NCBI GenBank assembly: GCA_036273855.1
Contig: DASUGU010000077.1
Coordinates: 62,001-126,000, forward strand
Length of the DNA stretch: 64,000 nucleotides
Reading direction: 5' to 3'
Origin: DATEPR01 sp036273855
GTDB taxonomy: Bacteria; Actinomycetota; Actinomycetes; Mycobacteriales; Pseudonocardiaceae
Within the stretch, counting starts at the first letter, position 1. Each line of letters opens with the position of its first letter. The translations under genes were made by a program, and so were the position numbers. Below, one piece after another: positions 24,703-32,600 of this stretch. The notes below the pieces were generated by a model. That model was given only the letters and a program-made list of their open reading frames with translations. It made no database searches and was not told where the DNA came from.

Positions 24703-25219
24703 ACGAGAGGACTCCTTCGTCAAGAAACGATTTCGGAATCGACGGTGTGGTGCGTTGAGCGGGGGACAGCTCCTTTCCGGACGCGACGGAGCGCGCCCCC
24801 CGAAGGGACAATGCGTGCGGATGCAAAATCATGTCCGGTGGTGGTGGTCAACGAGATTGAATGGCGCGACCGAAACCGCAACCGCGCCGTGCGCCGGGCA
24901 GGTCATTCGGTGAAGCCTGGCTCGCTGAACTACGTGCTCACCGCGTTCTCCCTGCCCGTAACGATGTTGACGCTCATGTCCGGAGCCGTTGCGTCGGCCT
25001 GTTTCCGACACCATTTTTGTGGATCTAGGTGAACTAGCTACCGACCAGTACGTTACCGCGTGGTTAAGCTGGCTGCAAGGCCATTCAGCCGGACATCTAA
25101 ACCGTTTATATGGTCGTTTTTGTCACTTGGCTATGAAGACCGCGGCCAATTATTGTCACGATGTGCGCGTCGTGAACGAGTTTTCCGGCTCGTCGCCCGG
25201 TTGGTTTGCGGCAGATGCT
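24703..25219. other. Long intergenic region with A+T-rich patch
   Basis: No gene that I can support. From about 25005 to 25160 the base composition drops visibly below the surroundings, with runs such as CATTTTTGTGG and TTTATATGGTCG. Short frames here lack ribosome sites and G+C-biased third positions. The region probably holds the promoter of the minus-strand exported-protein pair and includes the repeated 23-bp element. Confidence 0.5.
25033..25055 (-). promoter_or_regulatory. Shared 23-bp upstream element, copy B
   Basis: Reads ACTAGCTACCG then ACC and AGTACGTTA on the plus strand, differing from copy A at three positions. It precedes the minus-strand exported-protein pair, as copy A precedes the DUF6801-like/mce genes. 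Confidence 0.5.
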
Positions 25220-25248
25220 GCCGCCGCCGGACCAGGTCCGGCGGCGGC
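25220..25248 (-). terminator. Terminator of the MFS exporter gene
   Basis: Perfect 13-bp G+C-rich inverted repeat with a three-base CAG loop, 26 bases after the MFS stop on its strand. No T tract, but stem strength and position fit a factor-assisted actinomycete terminator. Confidence 0.65.
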
Positions 25249-25274
25249 GATGGTGAGCAATTCTGGCAGATCAC

Positions 25275-26747
25275 TCAGGGCAGTCGGCGCCCCGCCACGG
25301 CGACGGCGCAGGCGATGACCACCAGGACCCCGAGCACCAGCACGAACGCGTCCCGGGAGCCCAGCGCGCTCGCGCCCAGACCGGTGTACAGCGTCCCCAG
25401 CGTGGCCACACCCAGGGCGAGCGACGTCTGCTGGGTGGTGGCCAGCGCACCACTGCCCACGCCGGCCCGCTCGGTCGGCACGCCGGACAGCACCACACGG
25501 AACAGAGTGGTGGCGCTCATCGCGTTGCCGATGCCCAGCAGTGCCATGCCCGGCGCCAGGTCCAGCACGCTCAGGTGCGGCCAGGCCAGCAGCGCGGCCA
25601 CCCCGGTGGCGACCACGCCGGCACCCTGGATCACCGCGCCGTACGCGACCACCCGGGAACCGAAGCGCACCACCAGCCGACTGCTGATCAGCGACACCAC
25701 GAAGAAGCCCACGGCCAGCGGGGTCAGCGCCAGCCCGGCCTCGAACGGCCCGTACCGCAGCGCGTCCTGCAACGTCACCGCGTACACGAACATGAAGCCA
25801 CCGAACCCGGCGAAGAACGGCACCGTGACCAGCAGGCCCTGCCGCATGGACGGCATCCGCATGATCGACGGCGGCAGCAGCGGCACCCGTCCGGCGCGCT
25901 CGGCCCGCCGCTCGACCAGCACGAACACCGCGGCCGCGATCGGCGCGACGGCGAGTACGAACCAGGTCCACAGCGGCCAGCCCAGCGCACCGCCCTCGGT
26001 GAGCGGCAACAGCAGACAGAGCAGGCCGATCCCGAGCACGGCCGTGCCGAGCCCGTCGATACCGGCCGGGTTGGTCGAGCGGGTCTCCGGCAGGGTGCGC
26101 CGGGCCAGCAGCAGGCCCACGATGCCGATCGGCACGTTGACCAGGAAGATCGGCCGCCAGCTCGTGCCGGCCAGGTTCGCCGCGACCAGCGCGCCGCCGA
26201 CCAGTTGACCGACCACACTGGACAGTCCGCCGACGGCACCGTAGTAGCCCAGCGCCTTCGAGCGGCGCTGGCCGGACGTGCTGGCCTGGATGGTGGACAG
26301 CACCTGCGGCAGCATCATCGCCGCCGACGCGCCCTGCGCGACCCTGGCCAGCACGAGCGCGAGGGCGGTCGGCGCGAGCCCGCAGATCGCCGAGGTGACG
26401 GTGAAGGCGGCCATGCCGGCGAGGAACATCCGGCGGCGGCCGAAGGTGTCGCCCAGCCGGCCGCCGAGTACCAGCAGCAGCGCGTAGCCCATGCCGTAAC
26501 CGGCGACGACCAGTTCCAGGGTGGCGGTGGACGCGTGCAGGTTGGCATCGATCGTGGGCAGGGCGACGTTGACGATGAAGAAGTCGACCAGCGGCAGCGC
26601 GGCGCCGAACAGGACGGTGATCAGGCCGAGCGCTGTCAGTGGTCCGGTGGATGGTGTCGATCGTGCGGCGGGACCGCGCCGGCCGTTGCCGGGGGCACGC
26701 ACGGTGGCAGCCGGCAGGGTCGAGCCGATGTCCAGGTCCGAAGTCAT
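25275..26747 (-). CDS. MFS drug-exporter-like transporter (DHA2 / EmrB-type)
   Basis: A 490-residue membrane protein with about 14 predicted helices, the DHA2 arrangement. Motif A-like GGRLGDTFGRRRMF follows helix 2, and the helix-5 region reads GAVGGLSSVVGQLVGGAL. These proteins expel hydrophobic compounds with proton exchange. ATG 26747 is preferred over an upstream in-frame start. It is divergent from an HTH/MmyB-like regulator across a palindrome, implying ligand-dependent control of export. Confidence 0.9.
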   Translation of the reverse strand: MTSDLDIGSTLPAATVRAPGNGRRGPAARSTPSTGPLTALGLITVLFGAALPLVDFFIVNVALPTIDANLHASTATLELVVAGYGMGYALLLVLGGRLGDTFGRRRMFLAGMAAFTVTSAICGLAPTALALVLARVAQGASAAMMLPQVLSTIQASTSGQRRSKALGYYGAVGGLSSVVGQLVGGALVAANLAGTSWRPIFLVNVPIGIVGLLLARRTLPETRSTNPAGIDGLGTAVLGIGLLCLLLPLTEGGALGWPLWTWFVLAVAPIAAAVFVLVERRAERAGRVPLLPPSIMRMPSMRQGLLVTVPFFAGFGGFMFVYAVTLQDALRYGPFEAGLALTPLAVGFFVVSLISSRLVVRFGSRVVAYGAVIQGAGVVATGVAALLAWPHLSVLDLAPGMALLGIGNAMSATTLFRVVLSGVPTERAGVGSGALATTQQTSLALGVATLGTLYTGLGASALGSRDAFVLVLGVLVVIACAVAVAGRRLP

Positions 26748-26795
26748 GGCACTACGATGCGGCCGACCGGACACTGGTAGCCAGAGCGTGGTTAT

Positions 26796-26816
26796 CCAGG
26801 TACCACGACTACCTGG
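26796..26816. promoter_or_regulatory. Operator palindrome between MFS exporter and HTH regulator
   Basis: CCAGGTA and TACCTGG separated by seven bases, 33 bases before the regulator's ATG and 48 before the exporter start. A smaller CTGG-TAG-CCAG dyad sits at about 26774-26784. The position between divergent genes is typical for a regulator's binding site. Confidence 0.6.
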
Positions 26817-26849
26817 TAACAGGCTCCGCGGAGTGGCACAGTAGGGGAC

Positions 26850-27764
26850 ATGACCACCTCCGTGCAGGTCGAACGCACCCTGGCCGATCAGCTCACCAGC
26901 CTGCCGGCGACGCCGGTGGCGGGTACCCGGCTACCAGACGACGCGCGCCGCACCGAGCTGGCCGAGTTCCTGCGCAGCAGGCGGGAGCGCATCGCACCGG
27001 CCCAGGTCGGCCTGCCCGTCATCGGCCGCCGCCGCACGCCCGGCCTGCGCCGCGAGGAGGTCGCGCAGCTCGCCGGGGTGGGTGTGACCTGGTACACCTG
27101 GCTGGAGCAGGGCCGCGACATCCACGCGTCGGAACAGGTGCTGGCCGCGATCGCCGCGACCCTGCGGCTGGACCCGTACGAGCGCGTCCACCTCTACACC
27201 CTGGCCGGGCAGCCGGAGCCGCCGATCGAGCGGGACTGCAAGGCGATCAACCCGACCATGCTGGTGATGTTGCGGCAACTGGAGCCGATCCCGGCGTCGG
27301 TGACCAACGCCCGGTTCGACATCCTGGCCCGCAACCGCACGTACGACCGGATGGTCGGCGGTCTGGACATGCTCCCGTTCGAGGACCGCAACACACTCAT
27401 CCAGGCGTTCACCAACCCGGCGTGGCGGGCGCGGATCGTCGACTGGGAGGACAACGCGCCGCGCATCGTGGCGCAGTTCCGGGCCAACATGGCCCAGCAC
27501 GTGACCGAGCAGACCTGGAAGTGCCTGGTGCGCCGGCTGCGCGAGCAGTCGCCCGAGTTCGAGACGCTGTGGAACCAGCACGACGTGCGCGCGCCGGAGA
27601 ACTTCACGAAGCGTTACCTCAACCCCGAGGTGGGTCTGCTCCGCGTCGAGTACACGCAGCTGTGGTTCGGCCCCCGGTCCGAGATCAAGCTCACTACGTA
27701 CACCCCGGCCGACGACGAGACCTGGCAGAAGGTCCGGACGCTGCAGGAGCTTGCCGAACTGTGA
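26850..27764 (+). CDS. XRE-type HTH regulator with MmyB-like ligand-binding domain
   Basis: A 304-residue regulator: an N-terminal extension, an XRE HTH at about residues 35-110 (TPGLRREEVAQLAGVGVTWY then TWLEQGRDIHASEQVLAAIA), and an MmyB-like ligand-binding domain to the C-terminus (LLRVEYTQLWFG then LTTYTPADDETW). MmyB-domain proteins bind small hydrophobic or fatty-acid-like ligands and control neighbouring genes. The start is ATG 26850 after AGGGGA. It is divergently paired with the MFS exporter. Confidence 0.9.
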   Translation: MTTSVQVERTLADQLTSLPATPVAGTRLPDDARRTELAEFLRSRRERIAPAQVGLPVIGRRRTPGLRREEVAQLAGVGVTWYTWLEQGRDIHASEQVLAAIAATLRLDPYERVHLYTLAGQPEPPIERDCKAINPTMLVMLRQLEPIPASVTNARFDILARNRTYDRMVGGLDMLPFEDRNTLIQAFTNPAWRARIVDWEDNAPRIVAQFRANMAQHVTEQTWKCLVRRLREQSPEFETLWNQHDVRAPENFTKRYLNPEVGLLRVEYTQLWFGPRSEIKLTTYTPADDETWQKVRTLQELAEL

Positions 27765-27786
27765 TCCGCCAGGGGTGACGTTCCGC

Positions 27787-27816
27787 TTGACCCGAACGGG
27801 TTATTACCGATAGACA
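27787..27816 (+). promoter_or_regulatory. Candidate promoter of the Thr/Pro-rich exported protein
   Basis: TTGACC (27787-27792) lies 17-18 bases before a weak -10 (ATAGAC/TAGACA, 27810-27816). A start of transcription about seven bases later would fall on or beside the GTG at 27823, and no ribosome site is visible, so the message may be leaderless. Confidence 0.4.
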
Positions 27817-27822
27817 CGCTGG

Positions 27823-28230
27823 GTGCTCGCTCGCTTAGGCGGGCAGGGTCGGGTGGCTCTCGGGGCGATGCTCGGCGCTGTGGTCGCCGGTCTCTGTTGT
27901 GTCATCGTGCTCACCGCCCCGGACGGCGCCGCCGCGCACGAACTCGTCGTGGTACCGCAGGCGATGAGCGGCGTCTCGGCAGCCGCCGGCCAGCTCACCA
28001 CGAGTCCCTACGCCGGTGCCGCGGCCGCTGCCGCCGCGCCGACCACCACGACGCCCCTGGTGCCGACCCTGACCACGACACCACCCCCGGTCGTCACCAC
28101 GACCACCCCGCCGCCGACCACCACGACGCAGCCGCAGCCCACCACGCCGCCGCGCGTCACACTGACGTTCCCGCAGGAGCCGATCCCGACCTTCCCGACG
28201 CGCCGCTGCCACCATCACCGGTTCTGCTGA
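27823..28230 (+). CDS. Thr/Pro-rich exported protein with Cys-His tail
   Basis: A 135-residue protein with a hydrophobic N-terminal signal sequence (about 10-33). A low-complexity Thr/Pro/Val region (about 72-112, repeated TTTTPP blocks) resembles cell-wall linkers. It ends abruptly in RRCHHHRFC. Two cysteines and three histidines in seven residues could bind a metal ion or heme or form a disulfide. No catalytic domain is present. GTG 27823 is the start that retains the whole signal; GTG 27853 is an alternative. Confidence 0.6.
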   Translation: MLARLGGQGRVALGAMLGAVVAGLCCVIVLTAPDGAAAHELVVVPQAMSGVSAAAGQLTTSPYAGAAAAAAAPTTTTPLVPTLTTTPPPVVTTTTPPPTTTTQPQPTTPPRVTLTFPQEPIPTFPTRRCHHHRFC

Positions 28231-28282
28231 CGGTGGCTGATGCCGGCCGTTAGTCCGGTCGAGTAGTCGAGATCAACTCGCG

Positions 28283-28820
28283 TTGCCCGGTCCGGCACCT
28301 GACGGTTTGCTCGGCGCATGGCTTCCGCCGCTTTGGCCATGCTGTCCGACATCCGCGGCGGCCGTGGGTGCGCTGGTCGCCGGCACCGCCCTCGCGACGG
28401 CCGCGCCCCGGTCGTGGCTGTCGGACACGCCCGCCACCTGGGATCTGGTGCTGGAAGCCGGTGGCATGCTCACCGACCCGTAGGACGAGACCAGGGTGGA
28501 TTCGCGCATTTCGTGCTGCTGCCCGCGAATTCCTCCGGCTTCCAGTTCTCGGTGGAACCGGTGCTGTCGCCGGTCGCGGTGGCGGCCGCGTCGCCCGTCG
28601 CGGTGGGCGCCCGGGAACCGTTGTCCGCCACGGGAACCGAGGTCGGTGGCGGTGCTCTGCCGATCGCCGACCCGGCGTCGCACGTGTGGACGTCCAGCGA
28701 CCCACGAGTGGCCACAGTGGACTCCCGCACCGGAGTCGTGACCGGACGCCGGCAGGGACGGTGACGGTGTCGATGCGCAGCGGCGGCGTCACGGGGAGTG
28801 CCGGCGTGACCGTGAAGTAG
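28283..28820 (+). pseudogene. Frameshifted remnant of a Big_2 (Ig-like) domain protein
   Basis: Protein-like sequence jumps frames. ALVAGTALATAAPRSWLSDT is in one frame to a stop at 28483. The second frame carries GGFAHFVLLPANSSGFQFSV and an Ig-like repeat (VAVGAREPLSATG, then WTSSDPRVATVDSRTGVVTG). The end of that repeat, AGTVTVSMRSGGVTG, lies in the third frame up to 28820. The WTSSDPxVATVD-TGVVTG pattern is the Big_2 family hallmark. At least two frameshifts separate the parts, so the gene looks decayed. Sequencing error cannot be excluded. Confidence 0.65.
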
Positions 28821-28832
28821 TGTTGGATCGCT

Positions 28833-30206
28833 ATGGCGATCAGCGTTTTCGACCTGTTCAGCATCGGCATCGGTCCGTCCAGTTCGCACACGGTCGGTCC
28901 GATGCGGGCGGCCCGCCGGTTCGTCGTCGGCCTCTCGGCCGACGGCGTGCTGGCGGACACCGCGCGGTTGCGAGTGGAGCTGTTCGGGTCACTCGGTGCG
29001 ACCGGACACGGTCACGGGAGTCACAACGCGGTCCTGCTGGGCCTGTGCGGTGCCGACCCTCGGACGGTCGACACCGACACCATCGGTGACCGCGTGGCGG
29101 AGATCCACCGCCGGCAGTCGGTCGACGTGCTCGGCACGCACGCGGTGGCCTTCGACCCGGATCATGATCTGGTCCTGCACCGCCGCAAGTCGCTGCCCAC
29201 CCACCCGAACGGCATGATCTTCACGGCGTTGGACGCTTCCGGGGCCGCTCTGCGGTCGCGTACCTACTACTCGGTGGGCGGTGGCTTCGTCGTCGACGAG
29301 TCGGCCACGGGTGCCGATCGCATCAAGCCCGACGACACCCCGGTGCCGCATCCGTTCACCACGGGCGCGGAGCTGCTGGCGGCCTGCGAGTCGGCCGAGT
29401 TGCCGGTCAGCGGGGTGATGCTGGCCAACGAGCGGGTCCGGCGGAGTGCGGCGGACATCGACGGCGGGCTGGCCGAGATCTGGCAGGCCATGCAGGACTG
29501 CGTGCAGCGGGGGTGCACGCGCGACGGCACCCTGCCCGGCGGCCTGAAGGTGCGGCGGCGGGCCGCCGAGTTGCACCGGACGCTGACCGCGGAGCACTAC
29601 GCGACCGACCCGCTGCGCGTGCTGGACTGGGTGAGCCTGTTCGCGCTGGCGGTGAACGAGGAGAACGCGTCCGGCGGCCGGGTGGTCACCGCGCCGACGA
29701 ACGGCGCCGCCGGGATCGTGCCCGCGGTGCTGCACTACTACACGCGGTTCGTGCCGGGTGCGTCCTCGGCCGGCGTCGCCCGGTTCCTGCTGACGGCCGG
29801 GGCGATCGGCGTGCTGTTCAAGGAGAACGCGTCGATCTCCGGTGCCGAGGTCGGCTGCCAGGGCGAGGTCGGCTCCGCGTGCTCGATGGCGGCGGCCGGG
29901 TTGTGCGAAGTCCTGGGCGGCACGCCGGCGCAGGTGGAGAACGCGGCCGAGATCGCGATGGAGCACAACCTGGGCCTCACGTGCGACCCGGTCGGCGGCC
30001 TGGTGCAGATCCCGTGCATCGAACGCAACGCGTTGGCGTCGATCAAGGCCATCAGCGCGGCCAGAATGGCGTTGCGCGGCGACGGGAAGCATTTCGTGTC
30101 CCTGGACAAGGTCATCAAGACCATGCGGGAGACCGGCGCCGACATGAAGGTCAAATACAAGGAAACCGCACGCGGCGGCCTGGCGGTCAACGTCATCGAG
30201 TGCTGA
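28833..30206 (+). CDS. sdaA: L-serine ammonia-lyase (serine dehydratase)
   Basis: An iron-sulfur enzyme that converts L-serine to pyruvate and ammonia. The 457-residue single-chain protein has the beta domain at the N-terminus (FDLFSIGIGPSSSHTVGPM) and the alpha catalytic domain from about residue 180. The 4Fe-4S ligands are Cys342 (EVGCQGEVG), Cys384 (LTCDPVGG) and Cys395 (IPCIERNA). The very last residue is cysteine (NVIEC, Cys457). In the related bacterial enzyme the C-terminal cysteine caps the fourth iron as a built-in competitor of serine. The ATG has only a weak ribosome site. Confidence 0.95.
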   Translation: MAISVFDLFSIGIGPSSSHTVGPMRAARRFVVGLSADGVLADTARLRVELFGSLGATGHGHGSHNAVLLGLCGADPRTVDTDTIGDRVAEIHRRQSVDVLGTHAVAFDPDHDLVLHRRKSLPTHPNGMIFTALDASGAALRSRTYYSVGGGFVVDESATGADRIKPDDTPVPHPFTTGAELLAACESAELPVSGVMLANERVRRSAADIDGGLAEIWQAMQDCVQRGCTRDGTLPGGLKVRRRAAELHRTLTAEHYATDPLRVLDWVSLFALAVNEENASGGRVVTAPTNGAAGIVPAVLHYYTRFVPGASSAGVARFLLTAGAIGVLFKENASISGAEVGCQGEVGSACSMAAAGLCEVLGGTPAQVENAAEIAMEHNLGLTCDPVGGLVQIPCIERNALASIKAISAARMALRGDGKHFVSLDKVIKTMRETGADMKVKYKETARGGLAVNVIEC

Positions 30207-30325
30207 CCGATTATTCGTACTGCTGAGCCAATCGGGTAGTGCTTTGCCCATGCGTGGAACCAGTCACCTAATGTGCTCGTCCGGCTACTGAAGTGAGTCG
30301 CCGAATGGCACTATGGGGGTGGGCC

Positions 30326-30706
30326 ATGACGGGTTTCCAGGGCATCACCGAGGCGGTGGTCGGGATCGTGCAGGCGGTTGACCAGGGATTTTCGCTCAGC
30401 GAAGAGGGCGGCCAGCCACTGCTCGAGGCCATCCAGGAGCTCCAGAACGAAGTCCGGAGCGCCCTGCAGAACTCGCAGTTCCTTGAGGCGGAGCCGGCGT
30501 TGGGCACCACGCCGAACGCGAAGATCTATAAGCCGTTCCTGGCGACGATCGCCACCGATCCGTCGCAGGGCGCGATTCCGGTCCTCAGGCAGTTGCAAAC
30601 GGATCTGGCCAAAGCCGAGCAGGCCATCAAGCAGGCGATGGCGAACTACGTGGAGGCCGATGTCCGTGCGGGGACGAATATTGCCGGCTCCGGACTGGGG
30701 GCGTGA
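30326..30706 (+). CDS. Small helical protein with C-terminal YxxxD motif (possible type VII secretion substrate)
   Basis: A 126-residue, largely alpha-helical protein without a signal peptide. Two amphipathic helices are suggested (about 27-50 and 84-112). The second ends in YVEAD (Tyr108 to Asp112), matching the YxxxD/E export signal of type VII substrates. No WXG motif is seen between the helices. ATG 30326 has GGGGGTGGG just upstream; ATG 30305 is a longer option. The next gene, six bases on, encodes a DUF3558-type lipoprotein, a frequent companion of such small proteins in Pseudonocardiaceae (recollection, unverified). Secretion is inferred from the motif only. Confidence 0.7.
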   Translation: MTGFQGITEAVVGIVQAVDQGFSLSEEGGQPLLEAIQELQNEVRSALQNSQFLEAEPALGTTPNAKIYKPFLATIATDPSQGAIPVLRQLQTDLAKAEQAIKQAMANYVEADVRAGTNIAGSGLGA

Positions 30707-30712
30707 CGCCAC

Positions 30713-31237
30713 GTGGGACGACTAGTCGTTGCCGTGGGCATGGCGGCCGTCGTGCTGTGTGCGGCGGCGTGTGGTGGGACCACCATCGGCCAACCGGCGG
30801 CGGCGTCCACATCCGCCCTGACCGTTTCGTCGTCGGCGGCGCCCGACCCGGACGGCCTGCCGGTCGATCAGCCCTGCACTCTGCTGTCCCCGGCTGATCT
30901 CCAGCAGCTCGGCGTCACCGAGCAGCCGACCCAGGAGATGGTGGGGACCGCGCACACGTGCAGCCTCAACACCACGGCGGACACGCTGGGCGTGGGTATC
31001 CGGACGAACGTCGGGCTGGCCGGCTATGTGGCGGCAGGTGGTCCGGTGCACGACATCACGGTCGGCAGCCATCAGGCCAAGGAAGAGCTCGGGAACACCG
31101 GATCGTGCGTCGTCGCGATCGGGGTGTCGGCGTCCTCGCGGGTCGATGTGATCGTCACCGGGGACGGGACGACCGATCCCTGTCCGACCGCTCTCACGCT
31201 GGCCAGGCTGGTGGAGCGTCGGCTGCCGTCTGATTAA
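30713..31237 (+). CDS. DUF3558-type lipoprotein
   Basis: A 174-residue lipoprotein: signal peptide with lipobox CAAAC (cysteine about residue 20), a Ser/Ala linker, then a compact domain beginning DQPCTLLSPADLQQLGV. Further cysteines (HTCSLN, GSCVVAI, DPCPTAL) are probably disulfide-bonded. This cysteine and sequence pattern is that of DUF3558, of unknown function on the outer face of the membrane. GTG 30713 follows the preceding stop by six bases, indicating an operon with the YxxxD protein. Confidence 0.82.
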   Translation: MGRLVVAVGMAAVVLCAAACGGTTIGQPAAASTSALTVSSSAAPDPDGLPVDQPCTLLSPADLQQLGVTEQPTQEMVGTAHTCSLNTTADTLGVGIRTNVGLAGYVAAGGPVHDITVGSHQAKEELGNTGSCVVAIGVSASSRVDVIVTGDGTTDPCPTALTLARLVERRLPSD

Positions 31238-31276
31238 CTGTGGTGGCAGGCGGGACCACCACGAGAGGCGATGTTG

Positions 31277-32341
31277 ATGACCACCCCGACGACGACCAGG
31301 CGCCGGATGTTGACCGGGGACCGGCCCACCGGCAAGTTGCACCTGGGGCACTACGTGGGCAGCATCGCCAACCGGATCCGGCTCCAGCAGGAGTACGAGA
31401 GCTTCTTCATCATCGCCGACCTGCACATGCTGACCACGAAGAACAGCCGCGAGGACATCGCCAAGGTGGCGGAGAACGCCCGGCACCTGGTGCTCGACTC
31501 GCTGGCCGCCGGCATCGACCCCGATCGCGCCACCTTCTACCTCCAGTCCGCCGTGCCCGAGGTCTGTGAGCTGAACACGCTGTTCCAGAACCTGGTCACC
31601 GTCCCGAGGCTGGAGCGGCTGCCGAGCCTGAAGGACATGGCGCGGGACGCGGGCAAGGACGAGATGCCCTACGGCCTGCTCGGTTACCCCGTGCTCCAGG
31701 CCGCGGACATTCTGTGCGTGCGCGCCAACGTCTGCCCGGTCGGCAAGGACAACGCGCCGCACGTGGAGATCACCCGGGAGATCGCGCGCCGCTTCAACTA
31801 CCTCTACGGCGACACGTTCCCGGTCACCGAGCTCATCGAGTCCGACGTGCCCACGCTGGTCGGCACCGACGGGCAGGCGAAGATGAGCAAGAGCATCGGC
31901 AATGTCATCTATCTGTCCGACCCGCCGGCCGAAGTGCGCAAGAAGGTCATGGGGATGTACACCGACCCGAACCGGATTCGGGCCGACATTCCCGGCACCG
32001 TCGAGGGCAACCCGGTGTTCAGCTACCACGACGTCTTCAACGACGACAAAGCCGAGGTCGAGGACCTGAAGGAGCGCTACCGCGCCGGCCGGGTCGGGGA
32101 CGTCGAGGTCAAGGAGAAGCTGGCCGCGGCCATCAACCGCTACCTGGCGCCGATGCACGAGCGCCGCGCCAAGTACGAGGAGCAGAGCGGGCTCGTCGAC
32201 CACCTCATCGTCGAGGGCACGGCCCGGACCCGCAAAGAGGTCCAGGAGACCGTGTTCGCCACCCGCAAGGCGATGGGCCTGGCCGGCGCCTTCAACCAGA
32301 TCAGGCGCAAGGCCGAACGGTCCGGCCGCGCCAACGCCTGA
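31277..32341 (+). CDS. trpS: Tryptophan--tRNA ligase, resembling the TrpRS II type
   Basis: Charges tRNA-Trp with tryptophan. The 354-residue class I synthetase has its HIGH-type motif HLGH at residues 22-25 (TGDRPTGKLHLGHYVG) and KMSKS at 202-206. Downstream blocks VMGMYTDPNRIRADIPGTVE and EGNPVFSYHDVF recall the auxiliary TrpRS II of Deinococcus and the indolmycin-tolerant actinomycete enzymes more than standard TrpRS (from memory, to be tested). ATG 31277 lies eight bases after GAGAGG; ATG 31271 is too close. It ends one base before the convergent membrane-protein gene. Confidence 0.93.
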   Translation: MTTPTTTRRRMLTGDRPTGKLHLGHYVGSIANRIRLQQEYESFFIIADLHMLTTKNSREDIAKVAENARHLVLDSLAAGIDPDRATFYLQSAVPEVCELNTLFQNLVTVPRLERLPSLKDMARDAGKDEMPYGLLGYPVLQAADILCVRANVCPVGKDNAPHVEITREIARRFNYLYGDTFPVTELIESDVPTLVGTDGQAKMSKSIGNVIYLSDPPAEVRKKVMGMYTDPNRIRADIPGTVEGNPVFSYHDVFNDDKAEVEDLKERYRAGRVGDVEVKEKLAAAINRYLAPMHERRAKYEEQSGLVDHLIVEGTARTRKEVQETVFATRKAMGLAGAFNQIRRKAERSGRANA

Positions 32342-32342
32342 G

Positions 32343-32600
32343 CTACAGGGACGCCAGTAGCGCACCCCCCACACCGAGCACGATCGACGCCAGGCACAAT
32401 ATCCAGCTCAACCGGTGGCGCTTGCGGCGCTCGATCGACAGCACGGCGCATCCGAGGGCCACCACGTACACGGGCACCACGAGCCACCTGGCCAGCGAGA
32501 TGAACACGACCAGCGCGAAAACGTCTGATGCGATAAAGAATATATTGAGCCGTAGGCGCGAAAGTCCAACGGCGCCAAGCACTTCGTCCGCGGCAGCCAT
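32343..32600 (-). CDS. Small multi-pass membrane protein
   Basis: An 85-residue hydrophobic protein with about three membrane segments (about 20-37, 40-54, 64-84) and a basic loop (ERRKRHR) between the second and third. No family recognised. ATG 32600 is the simplest start; a GTG at 32627 would add nine residues. It is convergent with trpS with one base between their stops. Confidence 0.6.
   Translation of the reverse strand: MAAADEVLGAVGLSRLRLNIFFIASDVFALVVFISLARWLVVPVYVVALGCAVLSIERRKRHRLSWILCLASIVLGVGGALLASL

Noticed and set aside
24829..25014. Short frames in the 24.7-25.3 kb intergenic region
   Set aside because: No ribosome site, no biased third positions, no recognisable domain; the region looks regulatory.
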